NCBI RefSeq assembly: GCF_032884065.1
Contig: NW_027062649.1
Location: forward strand, 2,277,355-2,341,354
DNA from: Artemia franciscana
Lineage: Eukaryota > Arthropoda > Branchiopoda > Anostraca > Artemiidae
Length of the DNA: 64,000 bases
Direction of reading: 5' to 3'
Part shown: positions 45,376 through 56,578 of the stretch, piece by piece
Layout of the letters: every line of letters starts with the position of its first letter
Numbering within the stretch: position 1 is the stretch's first letter
Notes under the pieces: generated by a model
What the model was told of the DNA's origin: nothing
What the model saw: only the letters and a program-made list of their open reading frames with translations
Databases searched by the model: none
Made by a program: the position numbers and the translations under genes

Positions 45376-46503
45376 ATGGCAGTCCAAACACGAGAGGCCG
45401 AGAAAATGCAAAGTGCCCAGTTCTTGCAAGAAATTAATTTTAAACTGGATTTATTACCGGTGCTTTCGCAGAAAGTTAATACGATTCCTGAACTTTCGGA
45501 TAGCATTGATGCCATACAAGAACAGTTAAGTAACATTATTACGCAGTTATCTAACAATGCTAAGACAAATGATGAAATTAAAAAAGAGCTGGAAAATGTG
45601 AAATCTAACCTAGCAGTCTCTTATGAACGAGCCAACAAGCTCGAAGCAGAGCAGAAAAGAACGAATTTAATCTTCTATAATTACACCCCTCAACAACTCG
45701 GCGATTATACTCTGAAGCAAGAAATAACGGGGTTATTAAATCGTACTATGCCGTCTCTCGGGATAAATCGAAGTGATATACGTGACATTTTTAGATTGAA
45801 ATCAGGGCCGATAGTAGTAAAGCTAAACTCGGTTGAAATCAGAGACTATATTTTAAGAAACAGCTCCGTATTAAGAAGGTTTGGTTTATCGGTGGCTCCG
45901 GATTACACAGCTATACAAAGGGAGGCCCGTAAACATTTAAAGGAAATGTTAACTACTGCGCAAAATGATGGCCGTGATGCAAAATTACGAGGTGACAAAC
46001 TATTCATCGAAGGCCGAATATTCAGGTATGATGGAAATTCAATAGTCGAGATTAAGCGTAATTTGAAGCCAGTACAAAAATCTGGTCCACCCTTTAGTGC
46101 TAGGCTCCCAAATGATCCCAATAATATTCCGATGAGGCTAGTTAGTGATGCCAGTGATAGTGATACTGAGACATTAGTACCATCGACCACCACTCCTCAG
46201 GCAGTATCGACAGCTAAAAGACCTTCTAGTGCTATTGTCAGCCCAAATGACTTGTTTCGACCAGGTACTCGTAATGTAGCACCCAAAGGAAGCCATTCGC
46301 CAAGAAAGAAGTTTAATGATAGACATCGTGGTGGTTTTTCACGTGATTTTTATTACAATAAACACCGAAGTGAGTTAGCGGATATAAATAACCGCACTCG
46401 TGAGTATTATCATGTTGCCTTTCCCCCGACTAAGACTAGTAACGAGCAATCTCAACCAAAGGCTAGTGATGTTAACGTGCTAACAGAAGGCGTAGAAACA
46501 TAG
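45376..46503 (+). CDS. LINE-2 ORF1, coiled-coil RNA-binding protein
   Basis: 375 codons from ATG to TAG. Residues ~30-100 form heptads (TIPELSDSIDAIQEQLSNII, IKKELENVKSNL), likely a trimerising coiled coil. An RRM-like segment follows (NLIFYNY near 97, then DIFRLKSGPIVVKLN). A C-terminal domain contains SVAPDYTAIQREARKHLKEM and AKLRGDKLFIEGRIFRYD, as in L1-type ORF1 proteins. The last ~130 residues are low-complexity, Ser/Pro/Arg-rich. In related LINEs this protein binds element RNA as a chaperone. The stop is 27 bases before the ORF2 ATG. There are no zinc knuckles, unlike LINE-1 ORF1. Confidence 0.82.
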   Translation: MAVQTREAEKMQSAQFLQEINFKLDLLPVLSQKVNTIPELSDSIDAIQEQLSNIITQLSNNAKTNDEIKKELENVKSNLAVSYERANKLEAEQKRTNLIFYNYTPQQLGDYTLKQEITGLLNRTMPSLGINRSDIRDIFRLKSGPIVVKLNSVEIRDYILRNSSVLRRFGLSVAPDYTAIQREARKHLKEMLTTAQNDGRDAKLRGDKLFIEGRIFRYDGNSIVEIKRNLKPVQKSGPPFSARLPNDPNNIPMRLVSDASDSDTETLVPSTTTPQAVSTAKRPSSAIVSPNDLFRPGTRNVAPKGSHSPRKKFNDRHRGGFSRDFYYNKHRSELADINNRTREYYHVAFPPTKTSNEQSQPKASDVNVLTEGVET

Positions 46504-46530
46504 GATATAGAGGGCCATATACTGAGTCTA

Positions 46531-49500
46531 GTGTCATGGAACATACAAGGATTACGTGATAAGTTGACCTATTTATATGACGATTTATTTTCGTTTGATG
46601 TGATTTCTCTGATTGAAACATGGAACGATTGTTCTCCTATATCACCTCTCCCCGGGTATTTCGTTGAACAGACCGTGCGTAATGTAGCAAGAAATAATAG
46701 ACATTATGGTGGCATTTTGGTTTTGGTTAAAGCATCTGCTATTGACGGCTATGAGAGAATTAGTAGTAGATCTGAAAACTTGCTTTGGCTGTCTATTTAT
46801 TTGAAATGTGGGAAGCAATTAATTTTGGGTGTAGTGTATATACCTCCACAGAATAGTTCGTATAATCGAGAAAATACTTGGGAAATTTTAGGGGAAGAAT
46901 TTTCGTTAATACAAGAAAGTTATAAAGATCTGGATTGTGTGTTAATGGGGGATTTCAATGCTTATACCGGCCTGGAGGCTGAGATCCCAGATGTGTTGAT
47001 CCCAGATTTAGGTGATTTTGTCCCAATTTGTTGTAGAATACCACGAAGCAACAAGGATGAAAAAAGAAAAATAAATGTATGGGGAAGAAAGCTCCTGGCG
47101 TTTTGTGGGGAACATGGTCTGATGATTGCGAATGGTAGGTTTGGGAAGGATAAGGGTAGGGGCGAGTTCACTTGCCTTTCGGGTCCAACTCCAAGTGTTG
47201 TAGATTATGTGCTAATTAATACGCAATTTGTACCTGAATCAATAAATATGGGAGTATTAGATTTAGTTGGATCTGATCATAGAGCTATTATGCTTGAGGT
47301 GAAGATTGGGCAGTTTGCGAAACACGGTTCACGACTAAGAAATTTCTATAATGCGGATTATAGAAAAATAGGTTTAGGAAAACGAATTAGAAATGATTTA
47401 ACAGATAAAGATATTGAGGCATTTAGAAGGGAGCTCTTGGACTCGCATGTAAAAAATAATTTGAAAGCGTTAGAAGATAATGAAAAAGATGCACATAGTG
47501 TAATTATGCTGTTAAATGAAATAATGGGCAGTTGTGCAGAATCATGTGGCCTAACTAAAAAATTAAAAAAGAATGAGGGATATTTTGACTTGGATTGCAA
47601 GTTAATGCAAGAAGAAGCAAAATATTTATTAAATCGTTTGAATGAATTTGATAGCGCGGAAGATCAAAGTCTAAAATTGGCTAATTATAAAGATAAAAGA
47701 AGAGAATATAAAAGTTTAATAAAAAGAAAAAAAAAAGAGTACGAGCATAAGAAGAAACTGGATATCGCTGATGATTTTAGAAATAAAGATTTTAAAAAGT
47801 TTTGGGGCTATATAAAGAATGATTGTGGAAGGAGAAATGTTAATACCCAGGCTGTTCCGGAAGCTGATTCATGGCCTGATTACCTAAATAATTTAGAAGG
47901 TGTTTGTGCAGATCTTCAGGAGGTAGCGCATACCCCAGAGATGGTTATTTATCCCATGAGAGAACATGATTACGATTTAGTGGGTGATGTGAATGGCCAA
48001 GAGATTAAGTCAATATTTAAGAATTTAAAAGGTGGTACTGCTGCGGGTGTTGATGGTATACCAATATTGTTATTTAAGAATTTTCTTTCCATTTTGATAC
48101 CGATAATTGTTCTTCTTTGTAATAAGGTGTTAAGGTCAGGGCAATGGCCAAGCGCTTGGAAGACATCATTGTTTATACCACTTTTTAAGAGAGGAAACCC
48201 GAAGGCTCATGAAAATTATCGTTTAATAGCACTTGTCCCTGCTTTAAGTAAGGTTTTGGAGAAAATATTAGATACCAGGCTTTCCAATTGGTTAAATACA
48301 AATAATTTAATACATGAAGAACAAGGAGGTTTCAGGACAGGGTATGGGACGACAGATAGTGTGTTTATTTTAAAGGCATTAATAGATAAATATGGAAAGG
48401 GTAAAACTTGTCTTTATGTGGGATTTCTGGATCTCCATAAGGCTTTTGATAGTGTCGACAGAGAGTTATTGAAGGATGCCATGCTAAATATTGGCCTTCC
48501 CCATTCATTTGTTAGATTGATAGTGAGCATGTATACTTGTGTGAGTGGAATCATTCAAGTTGGTAATAGGTTTTCGAAGCTTTTTGATATTAAGCGGGGA
48601 GTAAAACAGGGCAGCACCCTTTCACCTAAGTTGTTTAATATTTTTATTAATGATGTTGTTAATTTTCTAGAGAATAGATGGGCTCCGAAAGTTAGCCTAG
48701 GGACTCAAAAACTATCTCTCTTATTATTTGCAGATGATATTGCTTTGGTGGCTAATAAACCGCAAGATCTACAGACTCTTTTGAATCTCATAGATGAATA
48801 TTTGCATATAAAAAAGTTAAGGCTGAATACTGAAAAGAGCGAAGTTGTTATTTTTAAAAAAAGGAAGGTTGGGGACGATGAAAAATATACGTTTAAATTT
48901 AATAATAAGGAACTATTTATAAGTAAAAGAATAAAATATTTAGGCTTTATCTTATCGGAAAATGGAAGCCTAAGGAGTCATGTTGATGAAATAATTAAGA
49001 GAGGTAGGGTGGCCATGTCAGCTATATTTAGAAACCCGACGATAATGGGGATCAAAAACCTAAAAATGCATAAAAGAATATTTAACACAAAAATTTTACC
49101 CGTAATAGAATATGGAGCAGAGATATGGGGTGGAGAAACGGTGCAGCAACTGGAGTCCCTTCAGCTCCAGTATTATAAAAGAGTGTTTGGTTTACATCAG
49201 ACAACTCATTCACAGATTCTGAAAGGTGATATGGGCCTGTTTTCTTTAAAGCTACGTAGGTATATTTTAATGCTTAGATTCTGGTTGAAGTTAACTAAGA
49301 GTAATGAAGATAGACTAGTAAGAGTGGCATATGAAGAGATGTTGAAATGTGGTTTAAAAACCTCGTGGCCATCCCAAATTAAATCATTACTAGAAAAAGT
49401 AGGAATGCCTTATTTATGGAATAATGGTCTTTGCTCTCGCGATGTACCAGCAAATTTAGAAAGCCAGGTACGATTTATATTAGAGAGTCAGGAAATTCAG

Positions 49501-49914
49501 CATTGGCAAGGGCTGGTTCTTGATTCTACAACCCTACAACATTATAATCAGGCAAAACCTAGTTTTGGGGAGGAAGTTTATTTTAAACTTAATTTACCGG
49601 CTATGATTCTACGTCGTTGGATTCAGCTTAGGGCAAATTGTCTTCCAATCCAGAACAGGCAAAAAACGTTCGACAAAAATAAAATGATAGTTGGTCCTGA
49701 TAGGCGGTATCTTTGTCCTCTTTGTAAAGATGATGATGAAGACTTGGATCATTTTCTCCGGAAATGCCCGGTGCTCTTGGATTTACGGGAAATTTATTTG
49801 CATGGGATTAATTTGATGCTTCCGGGTATTCTACAAAATAGTAACCCAACCACAATATTTCGAGTGGGAGTATATATAGAAAAATCTTTAATAAGAAGAA
49901 AAAGTTTTATATGA
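46531..49914 (+). CDS. LINE-2 ORF2, endonuclease and reverse transcriptase
   Basis: 1127 codons, uninterrupted. The endonuclease spans residues 1-~260: SWNIQGL at the start, LIETW near 32, GDFN at 140-143 and SDH at 248-250. Reverse transcriptase spans ~490-780: GTAAGVDGIP, WPSAWKTSLFIPLFKRG, YRLIALVPALSKVLEK, QGGFRTGYGTTD, FLDLHKAFDSVDRE, RGVKQGSTLSPKLFNIFIND and FADD at 733-736. A long thumb/connection region follows, and a Cys-His motif CPLCKDDDEDLDHFLRKC starts at residue 1062. There is no RNase H. All catalytic positions are present, so the element could be competent or very recently so. The ATG at 46531 is the first in frame after ORF1. Confidence 0.9.
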   Translation: MSWNIQGLRDKLTYLYDDLFSFDVISLIETWNDCSPISPLPGYFVEQTVRNVARNNRHYGGILVLVKASAIDGYERISSRSENLLWLSIYLKCGKQLILGVVYIPPQNSSYNRENTWEILGEEFSLIQESYKDLDCVLMGDFNAYTGLEAEIPDVLIPDLGDFVPICCRIPRSNKDEKRKINVWGRKLLAFCGEHGLMIANGRFGKDKGRGEFTCLSGPTPSVVDYVLINTQFVPESINMGVLDLVGSDHRAIMLEVKIGQFAKHGSRLRNFYNADYRKIGLGKRIRNDLTDKDIEAFRRELLDSHVKNNLKALEDNEKDAHSVIMLLNEIMGSCAESCGLTKKLKKNEGYFDLDCKLMQEEAKYLLNRLNEFDSAEDQSLKLANYKDKRREYKSLIKRKKKEYEHKKKLDIADDFRNKDFKKFWGYIKNDCGRRNVNTQAVPEADSWPDYLNNLEGVCADLQEVAHTPEMVIYPMREHDYDLVGDVNGQEIKSIFKNLKGGTAAGVDGIPILLFKNFLSILIPIIVLLCNKVLRSGQWPSAWKTSLFIPLFKRGNPKAHENYRLIALVPALSKVLEKILDTRLSNWLNTNNLIHEEQGGFRTGYGTTDSVFILKALIDKYGKGKTCLYVGFLDLHKAFDSVDRELLKDAMLNIGLPHSFVRLIVSMYTCVSGIIQVGNRFSKLFDIKRGVKQGSTLSPKLFNIFINDVVNFLENRWAPKVSLGTQKLSLLLFADDIALVANKPQDLQTLLNLIDEYLHIKKLRLNTEKSEVVIFKKRKVGDDEKYTFKFNNKELFISKRIKYLGFILSENGSLRSHVDEIIKRGRVAMSAIFRNPTIMGIKNLKMHKRIFNTKILPVIEYGAEIWGGETVQQLESLQLQYYKRVFGLHQTTHSQILKGDMGLFSLKLRRYILMLRFWLKLTKSNEDRLVRVAYEEMLKCGLKTSWPSQIKSLLEKVGMPYLWNNGLCSRDVPANLESQVRFILESQEIQHWQGLVLDSTTLQHYNQAKPSFGEEVYFKLNLPAMILRRWIQLRANCLPIQNRQKTFDKNKMIVGPDRRYLCPLCKDDDEDLDHFLRKCPVLLDLREIYLHGINLMLPGILQNSNPTTIFRVGVYIEKSLIRRKSFI

Positions 49915-50084
49915 TTAATTTCTTTTGTAGTTAGATTTGGTACTTTTTGCGTTTAATTCTGTTTTTTGTGCGTGTTCGTACTGTTGTTAATTTCCTTGCT
50001 TGTTTGTTATTTATTTATATGTTGTGTGTATATGGCCCACGGGTTTTTGAAATACACTTATCTATCTATCTATCTATAAAGCTC

Positions 50085-52576
50085 ATTTTAATTAAATTGG
50101 AATCAAAGAGTACATCGAAAATTATTCTTCAGAGAAAGTCAAGTATTCTTTAAGAACGGAAACATCCGAAAAGGGAAACGACAATGCTTAATATCGTCCT
50201 TAATTACATGCTCAAGCAGGTAAAAGCTTTTCAAGATCTGTTCCTGAATTTCTATCTACGGAGCCCTTGGTTTAATATGTTTCATTCTTATCTTTAAGAA
50301 AAATGTCATAAAAAAATACACGTAAAATTTTTTTTCGAGAAAAACAAGCATTTCTATGAAATAACAATGCTGACTTGCAGACCTTTGACTAGAAAACAAG
50401 ACCTTGATGATTTGACTAGACTAGACCTTTTGACTTTGACTAGACCTTTGATGACTCACTAAGAAAACATTGACTTATTTGAAAAAGAAAACAGACAAAG
50501 CTTTTTAAACGATCCAATTTAAAGCTTAATTTAGAATATCCATTTTGAAAAGAGTTTGCAATTTTTTTTTTGGAAAATCTGGAGTAGAAACATTTCAATA
50601 AAACTTAAGCCTCACAAAGATTCGTTAAACGACTTATGTCAAAAGAGTCACTGAAATGACTTTTCAAAAGCAAAATACTTTTTTTTGCATATTTAAGAAG
50701 CAAAAGACAGATCTGGATTTAGAAGCTATCTTTAAACATCAACAGATTGAAAAGAATTATAGGAGATGATTCCATTTAATCTGTCCAGGGACCCAATTTA
50801 TCAGGGATAAAACAAATAGCTCGGCTTAAAACTAAACCTAAGATCGTTTGCAGGATTCTAAAGTTTCAGATGCTTAAGTATCTGAAAGATGCCAAAATCC
50901 CAGTTTTAAACAATATTGCCACATTGAACTGTGAAAATAAATGAGTTAACTTCGCTAATAAGTTAAGTTTGACAACTTTGCCCGTAAATATAACATTAAA
51001 AACTGTTGAATCCCTAAGACAACTACAGCTCTAAAGAAAACCATAGCTATTTGGTACTATTTGTAATTTTTACTATAAATTATTTTTATTATTTTTACTG
51101 ATTATTTTTACTAATTTTTATTTTACTGATTATTTTTTATTTAATAAATTTTTACTAATTTTTTACAGGTTTTGTTTTTTTATTATTATTTTTACTTACT
51201 GATTTACGCTTATTATTTTTACTGATTTATTTTTTTTTACCAAAGTTTCTTTTAATTGAATTTTGGCACCCGCTACTACCAAAAACTTGACAAGTTTTCA
51301 TTTTCACTGTACTTTAGAAGAAAAGAAAACAAATCAGTAAAAATTATTTATTTATTTTTACTGATTTTTATTTTTACTGATTATTTTTTTTTATTATTTA
51401 TTTATTAAATTTTTACTGATTTTTTATTATTATTATTTTTACTTACTGATTTACGTATTTTCTTTTTTCAGATTTTTCTTATCAGCGTTTCTTTTAATTG
51501 AATTTTGGCACTCGCTACTAACAAAAACTTGACAAATTTTCATTTTCACTGTACTTTAGAAAAAAAGAAAACAAATCAGTAAAAATTATTTACTTATTTT
51601 TACTGATTTTTAATTTTACTGATTATTTTCTTATTATTTATTTATTAAATTTTTACTGATTTTTTTATTATTATTGTTTTTACTTACTGATTTACGTATT
51701 TTATTTTTTCAGATTTTTCTTACCAACGTTTCTTTTAATTGAATTTTGGCACCCGCTACTGCCAAAAACGTGACAAGTTTTCATTTTCACTGTACTTTAG
51801 AAGAAAAGAAAAGAAATCAGTAAAAATTATTTATTTATTTTTACTGATTTTTAATTTTACTGATTATTTTTTGATTATTTATTTATTAAATTTTTACTAA
51901 TTTTTAACTGGTTTTATTTTTTTGATTATTATTTTTACTTACTGATTTACGCTTATTATTTTTACTGAATTTTCTTTAACAATGTTTCTTTTAATTGAAT
52001 TTTGGCACCCGCTACAACCAAAAACTTGACAAGTTTTTCATTTTCACTGCACTTTAGAAGAAAAGAAAAAAAAATCAGTAATAATTATTTATTTATTTTT
52101 ACTGATTTTTATTTTTGCTGATTATTTTTTTATTATTATTTATGTATTGAATTTTTAGAAGAAAAATTCAATAAATAAATAAGAAACTTTAGAAGAAAAG
52201 AAAACAAATCCTGCTCAAGGAATATCCTTTCCCTGTTAATCTAGAAAATATCCTGGTCAAAGGAGTAATGAAAACCACTTTACAAGACAGAAAATGAGGA
52301 AAAAAATAAGTGAAAAGAACGATTAAAATCAATCCAAAGTATCCAGTCGACACTTAGTATATTTTCATGCTTGTATTTAAAAGCATGCCTCTTTTTTTTC
52401 GCTTCGTTCAATGAACCAAGGGGACTTCCCTTGGTCCACGCTAGATGCCCTGTAAGTTTAAGCCAGCCATGGAAAACTTACTTTTTGGACCAGCCTGGTG
52501 TGGCACAGATCGACGCAAAGACATTTTTATTAAGGTTAGAATATTTTTACTGATTTTTCACCCACATTTCTTTAAT
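50085..52576. other. Intron sequence with A+T-rich tandem array
   Basis: 50085-51059 shows no recognisable feature beyond short direct repeats around gactagaccttttgac (50380-50450). From 51060 it passes into the tandem array annotated separately. Confidence 0.5.
51060..52290. repeat. A+T-rich tandem array, ~242 bp units
   Basis: The block tttcttttaattgaattttg, gcacccgctactaccaaaa, cttgacaagttttcattttc recurs with starts at 51246, 51488, 51729 and 51985, giving spacings of 242, 241 and 256. Units are linked by ttttactgattttt runs. A further unit right of 53809 (gattttagcaccagctacta) and 52546-52576 show that the array was later split by the family A element at 52577-53808. Confidence 0.8.
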
Positions 52577-53808
52577 TAAATTAAATTAAATTAAAAAACA
52601 AGTTTTTTCAACTGAAAGTAAGGAGCGACGTTAAGACTTAAAAAGAACAGAAATTAATCCGTATATGAAAGGGGCAGTCCCCTTCTCAACACCACACTCT
52701 TTACCCTAAAACTATTTATTGTTTTAAGAAGTAGAGTGGTGAAAAAGAGTCGAACTTTAGTGTAAAGAGCGAGGTATTGAGGAGAGGACAGCTCCTTTCA
52801 TATACGGAACAATTTCTGTTCGTTTTAAGTTTTAATACTGATCCTTACTTTCAGTTAAAAAATACTTGTTTCTTTTAATTCAATTTCTGAACGTTTTTGA
52901 ATCAATGCAGGTATTGATTTTGGCTCACCGTGCATAATTAAAACAAAATTTGCATATTGATTTTACTTTTATTGGCTAAATGGTTTTCTCAAAATTTTGA
53001 TCGGACGATCTTGAGAAAAAAGGGGCAGGGGAGGGGGCGGAGTTTCCCTCCAATTTTTTGGTTACTTAAAAGGCCACTATAACTTCTAATTTTATTAACG
53101 AACGTTTTTATTAGTAATAAATATCCGTAACTTACGAATTGACTTAAGTAACAAACTTCTATATTCGTTTACTTTTATTACGTATATGAGGGGCTTCTCC
53201 CCCTTGTCCATACCTCGCTCTTTACTCTAAAGTTCGAATTTTGCTCGAATACTGTAAGAATGACCCCTGAATCATAAAGGCTGTTTGATTAGAATAAATA
53301 GTTCCATTAAAATTACTAAAAATGTTCTAGTGTAAAGAGCGAGGTATTGAGAAGGGAACAAAACCCCTCATACTCGTAATAATTTCTGTGCGTTTTAAGT
53401 TTAAATATTGCTCCTTACTTTCAGTTGAAAAAACTGAATAGCATCTTCCATGATAAATTCCTCCATGGAAAGATCCTCCTACGTAAAGTTTTAGACTATG
53501 CTGAACAAAATTGCTATCTCAAAATTTTGATCCGGTGACATTGAGAAAAATGAATCTGATGGTGCGACTTTTATTAGGATTCTATGAGTTTTAAAGGGTG
53601 TTCCCCTTATTTATAAAATAAGGCAAGTTTTTCAGGCTCGTAACCTTTTGATGGGCAAGACTAAATCTGCTAAAACTTATATATTTCAGATCAGCATTAT
53701 AATCCAATTATTTTGATGTATGTATTGGTATCAAAATTACGTTTTTAGAGTTTCGGTTACTATTGAGCCGGTTCGCTCTTTACTACAGTTCGTTGCCACG
53801 AACTGTTT
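52577..53808 (-). mobile_element. Foldback repeat family A, copy 3 (reverse orientation)
   Basis: The hairpin end is at 53786-53805 (cagttcgttgccacgaactg) and the tail end is the (aatta)n tract at 52577-52595. It contains both foldback modules of copy 2: about 52600-52870 (imperfect here) and 53180-53430, between stretches shared with 23340-23460. It sits inside a unit of the A+T-rich tandem array. Sister units show the empty site (tttaattgaattttggcacc), which places the junctions after ctttaatt and before gattttagcacc. No coding capacity. Confidence 0.8.
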
Positions 53809-55555
53809 GATTTTAGCACCAGCTACTACCATCAACTTGAAAAGATTTCATTTTCACTCCCCTTGGCATTTTCAGTGTCCTTGGTACTACTAAGAAAAGA
53901 ACTACTAAACCAATCCTGTTTGTGGAACATCATTTCCTTGTTAGTCTAGAAATATCTCATTCAAAGGAGAAATGAAAATTCCTTTACCAGACAAGCAATT
54001 GACCCTCAAAAAGGACACCACTTAAGAAGTAAATTGGCAAAATTGAACGGCTTTGAGTTTAGAAGACAGTCCTTCGCTTTAATGACTATTGTACGTTTTG
54101 CAAGTAGAAAAGATCAAAACACATGCAGAAAAAATATAAAAAATATTTCAGAGACAAGATAAGCATCTCTCATGCAAAAAAAGTCTAAAAACAAGTTTCG
54201 AACCATAAACATCCAAATAGTTTCCTCTTTTTGTTTTATTTGCACAAGTCCTGATGGATTGCCAGAAGCAAGAGCTGCTTAGGGCACATTTTAGGGATGA
54301 GGGATTACATATTGCTAAGCAAAGTACGTTTTTGCCATCCATCAGGGGCAACACAAATAGCAGGTCATCAATTCCACTTTCTAGGGCTACAGTAAAAGAT
54401 ACCAAGATCTGCTTAGGGCACATTTTAGGGATGAAGGATAATACATGACCAAACATTGTGCTTTTTGGCTATCCATCAGGGATGAAATGAAAAGCAGGTC
54501 GTCTCACAATGATTGTAATAAAGGATTCAGAAGAAAATAAAACTTCGGGAGAGGGGGTAAAGAGTAACGCGTTAAATAGAAAAGAGTGGGAGGAGGAGCT
54601 TGCACAGCTTTGTTGTCCCGGTACTTTAGTGAGTTATTACTAATCATTGCATCATAAGGAAATTTATCAGTTTTTGCACTCTTTTAAAATTAACCAAGAT
54701 CAAAAAAGACGTAGGACTTCACTTTTTTATGGCCAGGAAAGTACGTACCCTGGGCTAAGAGGATGCAGCCTAATATCGCCTGAGACCAACACAAAATTAC
54801 AAAGTCAAATCAGTCTCTTGTCTATTTATACCCCAATGACCACCAATCTAGTTTCAAGACATTTTGAGGTGTGGCTCTATCCACTGCGCTACCATAAGGG
54901 GACCAAATATTTCCAGACGAAGAAAATTAAGGAACAAAGAAAACGATTCAGAAGCAGGCTCTTTGTAAGAGGTTGGAATGAAAGAAGAGGCGGAAAATAT
55001 ATTTTCTGGAACTATTGTTTTCTCTTGTGGAAAGGCAATCTATACACAATAGTCAAATGAAAAACGTTTATACAGAAAAAGGAGCCAATTTTTTGCAGAC
55101 AAGGTTAAAACAGGACAGCGAGATTCTTACAAATAAGATTAAAAGTTGATCTTCGTAGAGAAAGACAACCGAGAAACAGTTTTGCTTTGCAAGAGATTGC
55201 GGTCAAAACAGACATAGGGAAAACATTTTTTCCTCTTTTTTGCAAAAGTAAGATGTCTCTTGTGGAAGAAACAACCTAAATTTAATAGTCAAACGGATAC
55301 ATTATATGCGAAAAGGAGGAAAACTTTTCTAAATGAGATTATTTTGAATTCATATAGCCAAAAGCTTTTAAAAGATTCGTTTCAGAACCTTTATTTATCT
55401 TACTTGTTGAAGAAATGAAAAGGCTGGCCTGAAAAAAGTTCGACAAAACCTAGAGAATGATCTCATGCTAAAATGGGTCTCGAAAAGTAATTTATCTGAC
55501 AGTACACTTGTAATATGTTAAAGGTGAATTTAAAGGATACGGTTCTAGACCCTTA
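53809..55555. other. Intron sequence of the Ig/FN3 gene
   Basis: Starts with the displaced tandem-array unit to ~53990. Around 54253-54300 and 54400-54450 a ~45 bp block (gcttagggcacattttaggg atga) is repeated. A tRNA-like A-box segment is noted separately at 54823-54905. No exon was recognised. Confidence 0.45.
54823..54905 (-). repeat. tRNA-like A-box fragment, probable SINE remnant
   Basis: On the minus strand, ttatggtagcgcagtggata, then gagccac, is a good Pol III A box and tRNA D-arm. No B box or anticodon arm follows at the right distance, so it is not a functional tRNA. Confidence 0.4.
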
Positions 55556-56578
55556 GAGTCCAAACCAGCGGTGCTGATCTCCGTCTCAAAGCCCTTCAGT
55601 CGGAAAGTGCAATAGGGGGATGGGGTCCAGCCATCAAGTGCTTTCGCACACACTTCGTTATGCTTTAGCTGAGCTTCAAGAGTAATGCCAATACATTAGA
55701 GTAAGTCCAAACCGGCGGTGCTGATCTCCGTCTCAAAGCCCTTCAGCCGGGAAGTGCAATAGGGGGATGGGGTCCAGCCATCACGTGCTTTCGCACACAC
55801 TTCGTTATGCTTTAGCTGAGCTTCAAGAGTAATGCCAATACATTAGAGTAAGTCCAAACCGGCGGTGCTGATCTCCGTCTCAAAGCCCTTCAGCCGAGAA
55901 GTGCAATAGGGGGATGGGGTCCAGCCATCACGTGCTTTCGCACACACTTCGTTATGCTTTAGCTGAGCTTCAAGAGTAATGCCAATACATTAGAGTAAGT
56001 CCAAACCGGCGGTGCTGATATCCGTCTCAAAGCCCTTCAGCCGGGAAGTGCAATAGGGGGATGGGTCCAGCCATCACGTGCTTTCGCACACACTTCGTTA
56101 TGCTTTAGCTGAGCTTCAAGAGTAATGCCAATACATTAGAGTAAGTCCAAACCGGCGGTGCTGATATCCGTCTCAAAGCCCTTCAGCCGGGAAGTGCAAT
56201 AGGAGGATGGGGTCCAGCCATCACGTGCTTTCGCACACACTTCGTTATGCTTTAGCTGAGCTTCAAGAGTAATGCCAATACATTAGAGTAAGTCCAAACC
56301 GGCGGTGCTGATATCCGTCTCAAAGCCCTTCAGCCGGGAAGTGCAATAGGGGGATAGGGTCCAGCCATCACGTGCTTTCGCACACACTTCGTTATGCTTT
56401 AGCTGAGCTTCAAGAGTAATGCCAATACATTAGAGTAAGTCCAAACCGGCGGTGCTGATATCCGTCTCAAAGCCCTTCAGCCGGGAACTGCAATAGGGGG
56501 ATGGGTCCAGCCATCACGTGCTTTCGCATATTCGTTATACCCTGGCTGAGCTTCATCAGTCATGCCAATACATTAGAA
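55556..56578. repeat. 147 bp satellite, seven copies, derived from SINE body
   Basis: The unit start caaaccggcggtgctgatc recurs at 55561, 55708, 55855, 56002, 56148, 56295 and 56442, with spacings 147, 147, 147, 146, 147 and 147. Units are nearly identical; the first and last are most diverged. The unit is G+C-richer than its surroundings, and most copies contain the E-box-like cacgtg. Part of the unit (ggtgctgatctccg, gaagtgcaatagggggatgg, ccagccatcacgtgctttcg) aligns with the SINE bodies at 38757-38860 and 41509-41610. No open frame is maintained. Confidence 0.93.

Larger units (their letters stand above)
45240..50084 (+). mobile_element. LINE-2: intact two-ORF non-LTR retrotransposon
   Basis: ORF1 (L1-like RNA-binding type) and ORF2 (apurinic-like endonuclease plus RT, no RNase H) are both free of stops and frameshifts. 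The 3' UTR is ~130 bases and ends in tatggcccacgggtttttga then a short (ATCT)n tract at about 50059-50077. Lack of RNase H, the Cys-His tail and the short tandem repeat at the 3' end suit the CR1/L2-like side of the LINE tree, but I do not assign a clade. The 5' end is uncertain: it lies between the AT microsatellite and ORF1. It is inserted in an intron, antisense to the Ig/FN3 gene. Confidence 0.85.

Noticed and set aside
54647..55060. 137-codon frame as a gene
   Set aside because: It runs through a tRNA-like SINE fragment on the other strand and has low-complexity basic composition with no recognisable domain.
55556..56578. CRISPR-like array
   Set aside because: Whole 147 bp units repeat without unique spacers, and the genome is clearly eukaryotic; it is a satellite.
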